64,000 nucleotides of DNA from an uncultured Eubacteriales bacterium (GTDB taxonomy: Bacteria > Bacillota > Clostridia > Christensenellales > Borkfalkiaceae): assembly GCA_902767225.1 (NCBI GenBank), contig CACXGN010000007.1, forward strand, positions 1 to 64,000, read 5' to 3'. Of this stretch, positions 8,672 through 16,594 are shown piece after piece. Under the pieces are notes generated by a model that made no database searches, was not told the origin of the DNA, and worked only from the letters and a program-made list of their open reading frames with translations. Within the stretch, counting starts at the first letter, position 1; every line of letters begins with the position of its first letter. Both the position numbers and the translations under genes were made by a program.

Positions 8672-9625
8672 TTAGTCTTCGTAAATTGCGGAGAGCGAAG
8701 AATCCGAGTAAACCGTGGTTATCGCTCTTGCAATAAGTTTGGCAACGGAAAGAATTTTTATCTTCGGGTTGTTCTTAACGCTTTCAGGCATATCGATCGT
8801 ATCTAAAACGGCAAGTTCTTTTATGGGAGATTCGGTTATCCTTTCCATAGCGGGACCGGAGAAAACACCGTGCGTGCAGCAAGCGTAAACTTCTTTCGCA
8901 CCGTTTTTAACGAGCGCTTCCGCGCCTTTGACTATCGTGCCCGCGGTATCGATCATATCGTCTACAAGCAAGCAAGATTTTCCGGCAACGTCGCCTATTA
9001 AATTCATAACTTCGATCGCGTTTGCCTTGGGGCGGCGCTTGTCCACGATGGCTATCGGAGCGTTTACTCTCGCGGCAAAGTTTCTTGCTCTGCCCACGCT
9101 TCCTACGTCCGGAGAAACGACAACCCAGTCTTCGTCCATTGTGTTTTTATAGTATCTTGCAAGTAAAGGCGCGCCGTAAAGGTGATCTACGGGGATTTCG
9201 AAAAAGCCCTGAATTTGCGCCGCGTGAAGATCCATCGTTAAAACTCTGTTTGCACCGGCGGTAGTTAAAATATCCGCGACGAGTTTTGCCGTGATCGGAT
9301 CTCTCGGGCGGGCTTTTCTGTCTTGCCTTGCGTATCCGAAGTAAGGAACGACGGCGGTAATTCTTCCCGCAGACGCTCTTTTGCAAGCGTCGATCATAAT
9401 TAAAAGTTCCATAAGGTTATCGTTGACGGGTGCGGAAGTGGATTGAATAATAAATACGTCTTTACCTCTGACGGTTTTAGGTAAGGTGATGCTTATTTCA
9501 CCGTCGGAAAATTTGCCGACTTCTGCGTCCGAAAGACCGAGTCCCAATTCTTTTGCGATAGCCTCTGCCAAAGGTTTGTTGGAGTTGCCCGCAAGAAGTT
9601 CTATAGAGTTGCCGTGTGTAATCAT
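8672..9625 (-). CDS. prs: Ribose-phosphate pyrophosphokinase
   Basis: A 317-residue PRPP synthase making phosphoribosyl pyrophosphate from ribose 5-phosphate and ATP for nucleotide, His and Trp synthesis. Diagnostic elements are [11 protein letters not shown], the flexible-loop region [14 protein letters not shown], and the PRPP-binding loop [12 protein letters not shown]. The full length matches the class I bacterial enzyme. The ATG has a good GGAG upstream. It has its own promoter and terminator. Confidence 0.98.
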   Translation of the reverse strand: MITHGNSIELLAGNSNKPLAEAIAKELGLGLSDAEVGKFSDGEISITLPKTVRGKDVFIIQSTSAPVNDNLMELLIMIDACKRASAGRITAVVPYFGYARQDRKARPRDPITAKLVADILTTAGANRVLTMDLHAAQIQGFFEIPVDHLYGAPLLARYYKNTMDEDWVVVSPDVGSVGRARNFAARVNAPIAIVDKRRPKANAIEVMNLIGDVAGKSCLLVDDMIDTAGTIVKGAEALVKNGAKEVYACCTHGVFSGPAMERITESPIKELAVLDTIDMPESVKNNPKIKILSVAKLIARAITTVYSDSSLSAIYED

Positions 9626-9671
9626 TGATTTTTCTCCTATCGTAACTTTTAATTTTTAAATTTACTTTCTT

Positions 9672-9700
9672 ATTTTATTCTTATTTTATATTTAAGTCAA
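9672..9700 (-). promoter_or_regulatory. Promoter of prs
   Basis: On the minus strand TTGACT (9695-9700), a 17-bp spacer and TAAAAT (9672-9677). The -35 box overlaps the tadA stop codon. Confidence 0.65.
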
Positions 9701-10152
9701 GGCTTTAAGGTTCTCTTTTTCCTAAAATAATTTTTTAAAATTTCCGAGCACTCGTTTTCGCGTATTCCGCCCAAAAATTCGGTAACGTGATTAAGCCCGC
9801 TTTCCGATAAAATCTTAAATTTGCTTTCGGCAGATCCGCTCTTTTTTTCATACGCTCCGAAATAAACTTTTTTTATGCGCGCGTTAACTATTGCGCCCGC
9901 ACACATCGGGCAAGGCTCTAACGTTACGTATAATTCGCAATCGTCGAGCCGCCAACTTTTTTTCTTACGGCAACCTTTTTGTATCGCTAAAACTTCGGCG
10001 TGCGCTATTGCCGACTGTTTTTTTTCCACCCTGTTATGCGCTCTTGCCAAAATTTTGCCGTGGTAGACCAAAACGGCGCCCACCGGAACTTCGTCTTTTG
10101 ATTCGGCGGTAAGCGCTTCTTTTATCGCTTCGGTCATGAATTTTTCTTCCAT
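9697..10152 (-). CDS. tadA: tRNA-specific adenosine deaminase TadA
   Basis: A 151-residue zinc deaminase that converts A34 to inosine in tRNA-Arg(ACG). The HAE motif (H51, E53) and PCPMC (C81, C84) form the catalytic zinc site, and EVPVGAVLV and NARIKKVYFGA are typical of TadA rather than cytidine deaminases. The start overlaps the end of the M14 peptidase gene by 19 nt, so the two are probably translated together. Confidence 0.95.
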   Translation of the reverse strand: MEEKFMTEAIKEALTAESKDEVPVGAVLVYHGKILARAHNRVEKKQSAIAHAEVLAIQKGCRKKKSWRLDDCELYVTLEPCPMCAGAIVNARIKKVYFGAYEKKSGSAESKFKILSESGLNHVTEFLGGIRENECSEILKNYFRKKRTLKP

Positions 10153-10910
10153 AGATACTCCGTAACTTCAAAAATAACTTTCCTGTTTTTAAGGAAAATA
10201 CTTTTTAAATGCTCTTTTCCTATCGGGTGTGAAAGGTCGTCGTTTCCGACTTCTATCGTGTATGCGGGGATTCTTAAACTTTCCACGCACCAGTCTTTAT
10301 ATCCGCCGGCGCTATCCGGCGTGCTTTTAAGTTTATACCCCGTAACTTCCGAAATCTTTTTACCTAAAAGATAGTCTCTTTCCCTTATGTTTCCCCTTTG
10401 AAAAAACTCCCAGTAAACTTCTTCGCCCTTGCTGTGATAACTTATGGTAGCGGTAGGTCTTTTTTTTATGGTAAAGTGCCTTAGTGCGTTCGTTTCGCTC
10501 TCCGAAAAAGGCCGCTTTCCTATATAGTTCATATCGCCGCGGACTTTCACGTTGCTTTTTCCGGTTCCCCAGCGCGCTGGAAAGTTCACGTTAAGATCCA
10601 CGCCGTTTGCGTTCGCCTTATAAAGCGGATTGCAATTTAACGCAATCGCAATCCCGTCTATATTGACCGCGGGGATAAACAAAACACTTCCATGCTTTCC
10701 GTTTTTATCAAACTCTTTTATCTGTTTAAGCGCAAGATAGGTGGTTATATATTCCCTTGCGTGAATAGCGTATTGCACGATTATCACGGGATAAGCGCTC
10801 TTTTTTACCGCAAAATACGGTATGGGCGCGCCCTTTTCGGTAAACCCGATTATACCTTTTTCGCCTTTAAATCTTAAATAAAACCTTTTAAGTTCCTGCA
10901 AAACGTTCAT
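10134..10910 (-). CDS. M14 family zinc carboxypeptidase without export signal
   Basis: The 258-residue protein has the M14 zinc motif HxxE in YAIHAREY, the GVDLNVNFP stretch that supplies substrate-binding Asn/Arg contacts, a SYHSKG segment near the third zinc ligand, and the catalytic Glu in YTIEVG. This subgroup includes gamma-D-glutamyl-diaminopimelate peptidases acting on peptidoglycan peptides. Unlike secreted relatives it has no signal peptide, LysM or membrane segment, so it should work in the cytoplasm, perhaps on recycled muropeptides. It sits between rlmH and tadA. Confidence 0.8.
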   Translation of the reverse strand: MNVLQELKRFYLRFKGEKGIIGFTEKGAPIPYFAVKKSAYPVIIVQYAIHAREYITTYLALKQIKEFDKNGKHGSVLFIPAVNIDGIAIALNCNPLYKANANGVDLNVNFPARWGTGKSNVKVRGDMNYIGKRPFSESETNALRHFTIKKRPTATISYHSKGEEVYWEFFQRGNIRERDYLLGKKISEVTGYKLKSTPDSAGGYKDWCVESLRIPAYTIEVGNDDLSHPIGKEHLKSIFLKNRKVIFEVTEYLWKKNS

Positions 10911-10925
10911 ACGATATTGTATGAA

Positions 10926-11399
10926 TCATTTGTGATACGCGCTACCCGCCAAGATCGAAAATGCCCTGTATATCTGTTCTGTAAGCATCAGCCTAAACAG
11001 AGTGTGAGGAAAAGTTAGATCGGAAAAAGAGATCTTTTCGTTTGCGCGATCTTCAACTTCTTTCGATACCCCGTGCGAACCGCCGATAACGAAGGTTATA
11101 ACTCCGCCCTTTTCGTCCGTGATCTTTTTTATTTTATCAGCAAAAGACGTGCTTGAAACTTTCTTTCCGTCTATCGAACATAAAATAACGTATCCGCTAA
11201 GTTGCGAAATTATCCTTTCGCCTTCTTTCTCTTTTATTTTATCAACGTTCCCTTCGTTCTCTTTATAATAACTTTCTTCCGAAACTTCGATAATATTAAA
11301 CGAACAATATTTTTTTAGCCGTTTTTTATACTCTTCAATTCCTTCCGAAAAGTATTTTTCTTTTACCGAGCCTACCGCTATTAAATTAACTTTAACCAT
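10926..11399 (-). CDS. rlmH: 23S rRNA pseudouridine-1915 N3-methyltransferase RlmH
   Basis: A 157-residue SPOUT methyltransferase, the normal length for RlmH. The GGSHGVSKEV loop is the knotted SAM-binding site, and the C-terminal EQIYRAFSILAGSAYHK is the family hallmark. It modifies helix 69 of 23S rRNA in assembled 70S ribosomes. Its ATG overlaps the end of the CPBP protease gene by 8 nt, with no Shine-Dalgarno, so translation is likely coupled. Confidence 0.97.
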   Translation of the reverse strand: MVKVNLIAVGSVKEKYFSEGIEEYKKRLKKYCSFNIIEVSEESYYKENEGNVDKIKEKEGERIISQLSGYVILCSIDGKKVSSTSFADKIKKITDEKGGVITFVIGGSHGVSKEVEDRANEKISFSDLTFPHTLFRLMLTEQIYRAFSILAGSAYHK

Positions 11400-12291
11400 G
11401 TTGCACCAACGCCGTTATAGCAAGCGCGATAGAAATCGCCGCCCCTACCGAAAAATAAAGGTAAAAATATTTATCGCGCACGGCTCTTTTAGCCACGTCT
11501 TCTTTTACCGTAGAACGCTTTTTAATAACAATAAAATATATAACGGCAAAAAGAATAAACGCTAAAAGTCCGCCGGCTATAATATATCCGTTAAAAAGGT
11601 TTATTTCCGCCTTAAAGTATGCGAGAGTGATTATAACGAAATTGTTTATAAAATGCGCAATAATTGAAGGTATCACGCTGCCCGCAATATCCGTAAGCGC
11701 GGCAAGGCATACGCCGTATATAAACTGATATATAAGTTGAACGATCGAGCAATGGTATAGCGCAAAGGTAAGCCCCACCAAAACGTAGCGAAGGATTTTA
11801 TTAAAGTTTCCGAGCGAATTAAATATGACGCCGCGGAAAAAAATCTCTTCGGTTATCGCGGGCAAAACGCAAATGGTGATAAAAAAGGTAATATACTGCC
11901 CCGCGTTTTCAAGCGGCGGAGAAAGCGCGGTTACGTTCGCGCCCCACCTTTCAAGCAGGGCGGAAATACCTTCGTTTATAAAACCGAACCCGAAAAGCAT
12001 GGCGGCGGATAAAAGGATAGCGAGGAATATATATAATGGGTTGAATTTTTTAACAGATAAAGTGCGATATAATCCGCCTTCCCCTTTAACGCCCCAAAAA
12101 ACTATTATAATAAGCAACGCAGAAATAGAAAAAACCGAACTTACGGCGATAAATAAAAATCCGCCTTTGATCCCCGCCGCCCCCAAAATCAGTTGACCCA
12201 TCAAGGATATTAAGACGTATAAAAGCATAAGCGCGCTGAAAGATATTCCGCCAAAAGCGCCGTTTAATTTTATCTTTTTAATATTTTTCAT
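11392..12291 (-). CDS. CPBP family intramembrane metalloprotease
   Basis: A 299-residue membrane protein with about eight hydrophobic segments. The CPBP (Abi) motifs are present: EEIFFRG (the EExxxR motif) and HCSIVQLIYQFIYG with a conserved His. Members are related to the eukaryotic CAAX protease Rce1; bacterial ones act in bacteriocin immunity or unknown membrane proteolysis. It heads the CPBP-rlmH-M14-tadA run. Its promoter places the likely transcription start on or next to the ATG, so the mRNA appears leaderless. Confidence 0.85.
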   Translation of the reverse strand: MKNIKKIKLNGAFGGISFSALMLLYVLISLMGQLILGAAGIKGGFLFIAVSSVFSISALLIIIVFWGVKGEGGLYRTLSVKKFNPLYIFLAILLSAAMLFGFGFINEGISALLERWGANVTALSPPLENAGQYITFFITICVLPAITEEIFFRGVIFNSLGNFNKILRYVLVGLTFALYHCSIVQLIYQFIYGVCLAALTDIAGSVIPSIIAHFINNFVIITLAYFKAEINLFNGYIIAGGLLAFILFAVIYFIVIKKRSTVKEDVAKRAVRDKYFYLYFSVGAAISIALAITALVQHG

Positions 12292-12297
12292 ATCTAT

Positions 12298-12326
12298 ATT
12301 TTACCTTAAATTGAAAAAATAGTAAA
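12298..12326 (-). promoter_or_regulatory. Promoter of the CPBP-rlmH operon, apparently leaderless
   Basis: On the minus strand TTTACT (12321-12326), a 17-bp spacer and TAAAAT (12298-12303), then only 6 nt before the ATG at 12291. No Shine-Dalgarno fits. Confidence 0.55.
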
Positions 12327-12352
12327 GAAAATATCGCCTTGCCGCATTTTTA

Positions 12353-12361
12353 TGCTATAAT
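12353..12361 (+). promoter_or_regulatory. Extended -10 promoter of fumarase, apparently leaderless
   Basis: TGCTATAAT is an extended -10 element with no good -35 box. The consensus TATAAT ends 6 nt before the fumarase ATG, so the transcript should begin at or near the start codon. Confidence 0.6.
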
Positions 12362-12367
12362 ATTTTT

Positions 12368-13207
12368 ATGAGAATAATCGACACAAGTAAAATCGAAGAA
12401 ACAGTTTATGATTTAGCCCTATCGGCCTGCGTTTCCGTAACGCCCGAGTGCGAAGAAAAAATGCGCACGGCAGAAAGCGTTGAAAATAACCCCCTTTCGC
12501 TTTTCGCCTTAAAAAATATGAACGAGAATTTTAATGTGGCAAATAAAACGGGGCTTCCCGTCTGCCAAGACACGGGTATAGCATGCGTTATGCTATCAAT
12601 AGGGCAAGATGTTTATTTTACCGGCAAACTGCTATCTGACGCTATATACGACGGGGTTAAAAGAGCGTATTCTGACGGGGCGTTCAGAAAAAGCGTTTTA
12701 GATCCTATCACCAGAGAAAATACAGGCGACAATACCCCCGCAATGATTTATACCGAAATCGTTTCGGGCGATAAAGTTACGGTGGAATTTCTGCCCAAAG
12801 GGTTCGGCAGCGAAAATATGAGCAAGATATATATGCTAACCCCTGCCGACGGAGTTGACGGCGTTATAGATAAAATAGTTGAAACGGTCAAAAATTCGGG
12901 AAGTAAACCCTGCCCGCCGGTATACGTTGGCGTAGGGATCGGCGGAACTTTCGATAAATGCGCATATCTTGCAAAAAAGGCGCTCACCCGCCCGATAGGT
13001 TCTAAAAACCCGAGAGAAGACGTTTCTAAAATAGAAGAAGAAGCGCTAAAAAGAATTAACGAATTGAATATAGGCGCGCAAGGGTTCGGCGGCAAAACGA
13101 CGGCGCTGGGCGTATCCGTCGAAGTTATGCCCACGCATATCGCGGGGCTGCCGGTTGCCGTGAATATTCAATGCCATTGCGTCCGCGCGAAAAAGGCGGT
13201 GATATAA
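12368..13207 (+). CDS. Class I fumarate hydratase, alpha subunit
   Basis: A 279-residue iron-sulfur hydro-lyase catalytic subunit, half the size of fused enterobacterial FumA. Cysteines suited to cluster binding appear in PVCQDTGIAC and FDKCAYLAKKAL, and the GGTFDKCAYLAKK and TRPIGSKNP stretches are typical. With the beta subunit it interconverts fumarate and malate; closely related L-tartrate dehydratases cannot be excluded. No Shine-Dalgarno precedes the ATG. The last base of its TAA stop is the first base of the beta-subunit ATG. Confidence 0.92.
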   Translation: MRIIDTSKIEETVYDLALSACVSVTPECEEKMRTAESVENNPLSLFALKNMNENFNVANKTGLPVCQDTGIACVMLSIGQDVYFTGKLLSDAIYDGVKRAYSDGAFRKSVLDPITRENTGDNTPAMIYTEIVSGDKVTVEFLPKGFGSENMSKIYMLTPADGVDGVIDKIVETVKNSGSKPCPPVYVGVGIGGTFDKCAYLAKKALTRPIGSKNPREDVSKIEEEALKRINELNIGAQGFGGKTTALGVSVEVMPTHIAGLPVAVNIQCHCVRAKKAVI

Positions 13208-13725
13208 TGATAAAACTTAATTTGCCTTTTGATACCGCAAAATTTAAAGACTTAAAGGCGGGCGACGAAGTTTATATAGATGGCGAAATCTTTATCGCAA
13301 GAGACGCCGCACATAAAAGGCTTTTCGATCTTATAAATGAAAATAAGCCTTTGCCCTTCGATATAAAAAACGCCACCGTGTATTATGCCGGCCCTTGTCC
13401 TAAAAAAGAAGGCTTTCCGATAGGCAGCGTGGGTCCCACTTCTTCTTACCGTATGGACCCATATACCCCTGCGCTTTTAGATAACGGACTTAAAGGGATA
13501 ATCGGGAAAGGTATGCGCGGCGAAAAGGTAGTTAAATCCATAATAAAAAACGGCGCGGTATACTTTGCCGCAATAGGCGGCGCAGGCGCGCTTTACGCAA
13601 GCAAAGCCGTGTCTTGCGAACTTATCGCTTACCCCGAACTATTATCCGAAGCGATATATAAACTTACCGTTAAAGACTTCCCCGTTATCGTCGCCATAGA
13701 CTCGAAAGGAAATTCTATTTATTAA
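13207..13725 (+). CDS. Class I fumarate hydratase, beta subunit
   Basis: A 172-residue swivelling-domain subunit paired with the upstream alpha subunit. Landmarks are YYAGPCPKKEGFPIGS, GPTSSYRMD and GKGMRG. I chose the ATG at 13207, overlapping the alpha stop by one base (TAATG), because the protein then begins MIKLNLPF as usual; an in-frame codon 12 residues upstream lies inside the alpha gene. The pair forms a complete fumarase (or tartrate dehydratase) module. Confidence 0.93.
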   Translation: MIKLNLPFDTAKFKDLKAGDEVYIDGEIFIARDAAHKRLFDLINENKPLPFDIKNATVYYAGPCPKKEGFPIGSVGPTSSYRMDPYTPALLDNGLKGIIGKGMRGEKVVKSIIKNGAVYFAAIGGAGALYASKAVSCELIAYPELLSEAIYKLTVKDFPVIVAIDSKGNSIY

Positions 13726-13740
13726 AAATTTTAAAACTTA

Positions 13741-13765
13741 AAGCCGAGATTTTTGGTCTCGGCTT
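13741..13765. terminator. Bidirectional terminator between fumarase and the membrane-anchored protein gene
   Basis: A 9-bp stem (13741-13749 with 13757-13765), loop of 7 nt, with A and T runs on either side, between two converging genes. Confidence 0.75.
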
Positions 13766-13770
13766 TTTAT

Positions 13771-14370
13771 TTATAATGAATTTAAATCGGAATTTATCCT
13801 TGCAAGTTCTTTTTCGGTTGGCGAAGAAGAGTTTCTATAATTTTCTATCATACCTTTAAGCGTCGCCTTTTCCGAAGAAGATAAAACGCTCAGTTTTTCC
13901 GCAATAACTATTCTTGCGGGATTGTATTCGGTATAAGAAAAACTTTCGATAAATTCTCTGGCATACTCTATCGCGGAAGAAAAACTTTTATCGTTCACCT
14001 TCGAGATAACGCACTTACCGTAAAAAAATTCGTGTGTTTTTTCTTCGGTTAAAAAAAGGTGCGCGGCGTTTTCTTTAACGTAACTTATATACTTTTCGTC
14101 GCCTATAAAGATAGTGGAATATTTATCCGTTTTTTCCGCGTCTTTTTCTTCGTTTATCTTAATTAAAATATCTTTTAAACTGTCGTATTTTTTATCTATT
14201 AGATACTGCCTTTCGAACATAGATACGGCAAAAGAATAATTTCCCATTTTGTCCGCAATCTTCGCCAAAGTTCCGGGGAACACTCCCCAAAAAAGCCCGA
14301 ATAACGCCGAAAGCAATATTATTACCGTCAATAAAGTGATAACGGCAGTTTTTATTATCGTCTTTTTCAT
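13771..14370 (-). CDS. Membrane-anchored protein of unknown function
   Basis: I do not recognise this 199-residue protein. It begins MKKTIIKTAV and has one hydrophobic segment at about residues 8-30, followed by a long soluble, Lys/Glu-rich and probably helical region that would face outside. No lipobox Cys and no known motif are visible. The promoter lies so close to the ATG (9 nt) that the leader would be 2-3 nt long, and no ribosome binding site is present. Confidence 0.7.
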   Translation of the reverse strand: MKKTIIKTAVITLLTVIILLSALFGLFWGVFPGTLAKIADKMGNYSFAVSMFERQYLIDKKYDSLKDILIKINEEKDAEKTDKYSTIFIGDEKYISYVKENAAHLFLTEEKTHEFFYGKCVISKVNDKSFSSAIEYAREFIESFSYTEYNPARIVIAEKLSVLSSSEKATLKGMIENYRNSSSPTEKELARINSDLNSL

Positions 14371-14379
14371 ATCTTAAAT

Positions 14380-14408
14380 ATTTTAACAAAATAAAAACAA
14401 AAAATCAA
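14380..14408 (-). promoter_or_regulatory. Promoter of the membrane-anchored protein gene, near-leaderless
   Basis: On the minus strand TTGATT (14403-14408), a 17-bp spacer and TAAAAT (14380-14385), 9 nt before the ATG. Confidence 0.5.
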
Positions 14409-14479
14409 CATATATAATTAAATTTACCGATAAGTCATTATATAAGTTTTTTTGTCATATCCTATTAGCGGGTATTTAT

Positions 14480-15148
14480 ATGAAAAAATTTTTATGTATT
14501 TTGTTTACCGTTTTGATAACTCTTACTATGTTTTGCGCGTGCGAAAAAAAGCCTTCGCTGTTTTCATATGTTTCCGAATTGAAATCGGACGAATTTACGG
14601 GCGAGTCCGAAAACTATAAAATTAAGGCGACTTACGGCTTTTACGAAGTCCCGAAAGAGAACGACGGCAAGGTGGGAAACCGCGCTTACACACTATCTTT
14701 TAAACTACCTAATAAAGAGACCGAAAACGCAACCTACGTTCTATCCTTAACCTTTAACGAAAAGATTTATAAGGCGGTGTTCAAGTTAAACCCCGTAAGC
14801 AATAACTTATGCGCATATATTGAACTTGACGGCTTTAACTTAAAATCGTTTGACGTTACTCTCTTTTGCGGTGCGGACGCAGAAAAGGTAACCCTTTTAT
14901 CTATCGTGCCCGATACCGCTATGAACTATGAAACGGCTCTATCACACCTATATAAAGAACAAAAAGATTTAATCGATAACTATTTCGATAAAGACGGCAA
15001 CTTCACCGCCGAACTTTATGCAAGAATAATCGTTAAAGACGATAAGCCATACTGGTATTTTGGTATCGCCACGGGAAACGATAACCTTAAAGCCCTGCTT
15101 ATCGACGGAATAACCGGCGAAGTGCTGGCGATTAGAGAAGTGTTTTAA
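14480..15148 (+). CDS. Lipoprotein of unknown function
   Basis: The 222-residue product starts with MKKFLC, a hydrophobic stretch and a lipobox-like MFCAC near residue 20, so it should be lipid-anchored outside the cell. The mature part is beta-rich with no recognisable catalytic motif; the C-terminal KPYWYFGIATGNDNLKALLIDGITGEVL loosely resembles PepSY-like peptides, which I cannot confirm. It is transcribed away from the membrane-anchored protein gene at 14370, with the two starts 109 nt apart. Confidence 0.7.
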   Translation: MKKFLCILFTVLITLTMFCACEKKPSLFSYVSELKSDEFTGESENYKIKATYGFYEVPKENDGKVGNRAYTLSFKLPNKETENATYVLSLTFNEKIYKAVFKLNPVSNNLCAYIELDGFNLKSFDVTLFCGADAEKVTLLSIVPDTAMNYETALSHLYKEQKDLIDNYFDKDGNFTAELYARIIVKDDKPYWYFGIATGNDNLKALLIDGITGEVLAIREVF

Positions 15149-15157
15149 GTAAACAAA

Positions 15158-15180
15158 AAAGGACTGCGACACAGTCCTTT
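15158..15180. terminator. Bidirectional terminator
   Basis: A 9-bp stem (15158-15166 with 15172-15180) and 5-nt loop flanked by A and T runs, between converging genes. Confidence 0.75.
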
Positions 15181-15213
15181 TTATTATAATATTTTTTATT
15201 ATATTATTTTTTA

Positions 15214-16587
15214 TCAGTCTATCCCTAAAATTCTGCGGGCAACGAAAATTCCGCTTGCCGACGCATGCGAAAGCGAGTGCGTAACGCCGCTGCAATCGCC
15301 GATAACGTAAAGCCCATTATGGCAAGTCATAAGATTTTTATCGATATGCACCGTCATATTATAGAACTTGACTTCAACGCCGTATAAAAGCGTGTCGTCA
15401 TTTGCCGTTCCGGGTGCAATATGATCTAAGGCATAGATCATTTCGATTATTCCATCTAAAATACGCTTAGGGATAACGAGTGAAAGATCGCCGGGGGTTG
15501 CGGATAGCGTCGGGGTAACGAAACTTTCTTCAATACGTTTTACCGTGCTGCGCTGACCTCTGATAAGATCGCCGAAACGCTGTATCATAACGCCGCCGCC
15601 GAGCATATTCGAAAGTTTTACGATGTTTTCGGCATACGCCGTGCTGTCGTTAAAAGGCTCTGAAAAATGTTTGCTTACCAAAAGCGCGAAGTTGGTGTTT
15701 TTGGTGTGCTTAGAAGGATCTTCGTAGCTGTGCCCGTTTACGGTTACGATACCGTTGGTATTTTCGGTAACAACCGCGCCGTAAGGATTCATGCAGAAAG
15801 TTCTGACTAAGTCTTCGTATTTTTCCGTTCTGTATACTATCTTGCTCTCATACAGCTCGTCGGTTAAATGCGAGAAAATTTCGGCGGGAAGTTCTACCCT
15901 AACGCCTATATCCACGCGGTTAGAGTGGGTTGCGATTTTAAGGTGCTTACATACTCCTTCCATCCACTTGCTGCCGCTTCTTCCGACGGATATTATACAG
16001 TCGCGACTAAAAAATTCGCCCTTTTTGGTCGTTATTTTATAGCCGCCGTCAACCACGTCGACAGTCTCTACCGGCGTGTTGAAATAAAATTCGACTTTAT
16101 CTTTAAGCTTGTCGTAAATATTTTGCATAACGACGAAGTTTTTATCCGTGCCGAGATGACGGACGGACGCATCAAGTAAAATAAGTTTATTTTGCAAACA
16201 AAGTTTTTTTATCTTGGTGTTCGCGGTGGAATAAAGTTTCGAACCTTCTCCGCCGTTTTTCACGTTTATTCCGTCAACGTAGTTCATAAGCTCTAGCGCC
16301 CTGTCTTTACCGATATATTCGTGCAGCGTGCCGCCGAACTGGTTCGTAATATTATATTTCCCGTCCGAAAAAGCACCTGCGCCGCCGAAACCGTTCATGA
16401 TTGCGCAAGTGGGACAGTTGATACACGATTTTATCTTTTTGCCGTCAATCGGACATTTGCGCTTTTCGAGCGGATTGCCCGCTTCGAATACCGCGATTTT
16501 AAGATTTTCGCCCTTTTCGATGAGTTCATACGCGGCAAATATTCCGCCGGGGCCCGCACCTATTATTATAACGTCGTAATTATTCAT
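15214..16587 (-). CDS. FAD-dependent oxidoreductase
   Basis: A 457-residue flavoprotein. The N-terminal DVIIIGAGPGGIFAAYEL is the dinucleotide-binding GxGxxG motif for FAD, and the C-terminal GLYVIGDCSGVTHSLSHASASG is the second FAD contact. Between them a Cys-rich stretch (CPIDGKKIKSCINCPTC) could bind metal or take part in redox chemistry. Large clostridial flavoproteins with this architecture are annotated only as NAD(P)/FAD-dependent oxidoreductases. Its ATG is 7 nt after the glnS stop, so the two are cotranscribed; no functional link is evident. Confidence 0.85.
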   Translation of the reverse strand: MNNYDVIIIGAGPGGIFAAYELIEKGENLKIAVFEAGNPLEKRKCPIDGKKIKSCINCPTCAIMNGFGGAGAFSDGKYNITNQFGGTLHEYIGKDRALELMNYVDGINVKNGGEGSKLYSTANTKIKKLCLQNKLILLDASVRHLGTDKNFVVMQNIYDKLKDKVEFYFNTPVETVDVVDGGYKITTKKGEFFSRDCIISVGRSGSKWMEGVCKHLKIATHSNRVDIGVRVELPAEIFSHLTDELYESKIVYRTEKYEDLVRTFCMNPYGAVVTENTNGIVTVNGHSYEDPSKHTKNTNFALLVSKHFSEPFNDSTAYAENIVKLSNMLGGGVMIQRFGDLIRGQRSTVKRIEESFVTPTLSATPGDLSLVIPKRILDGIIEMIYALDHIAPGTANDDTLLYGVEVKFYNMTVHIDKNLMTCHNGLYVIGDCSGVTHSLSHASASGIFVARRILGID

Positions 16588-16594
16588 AAGTTTC

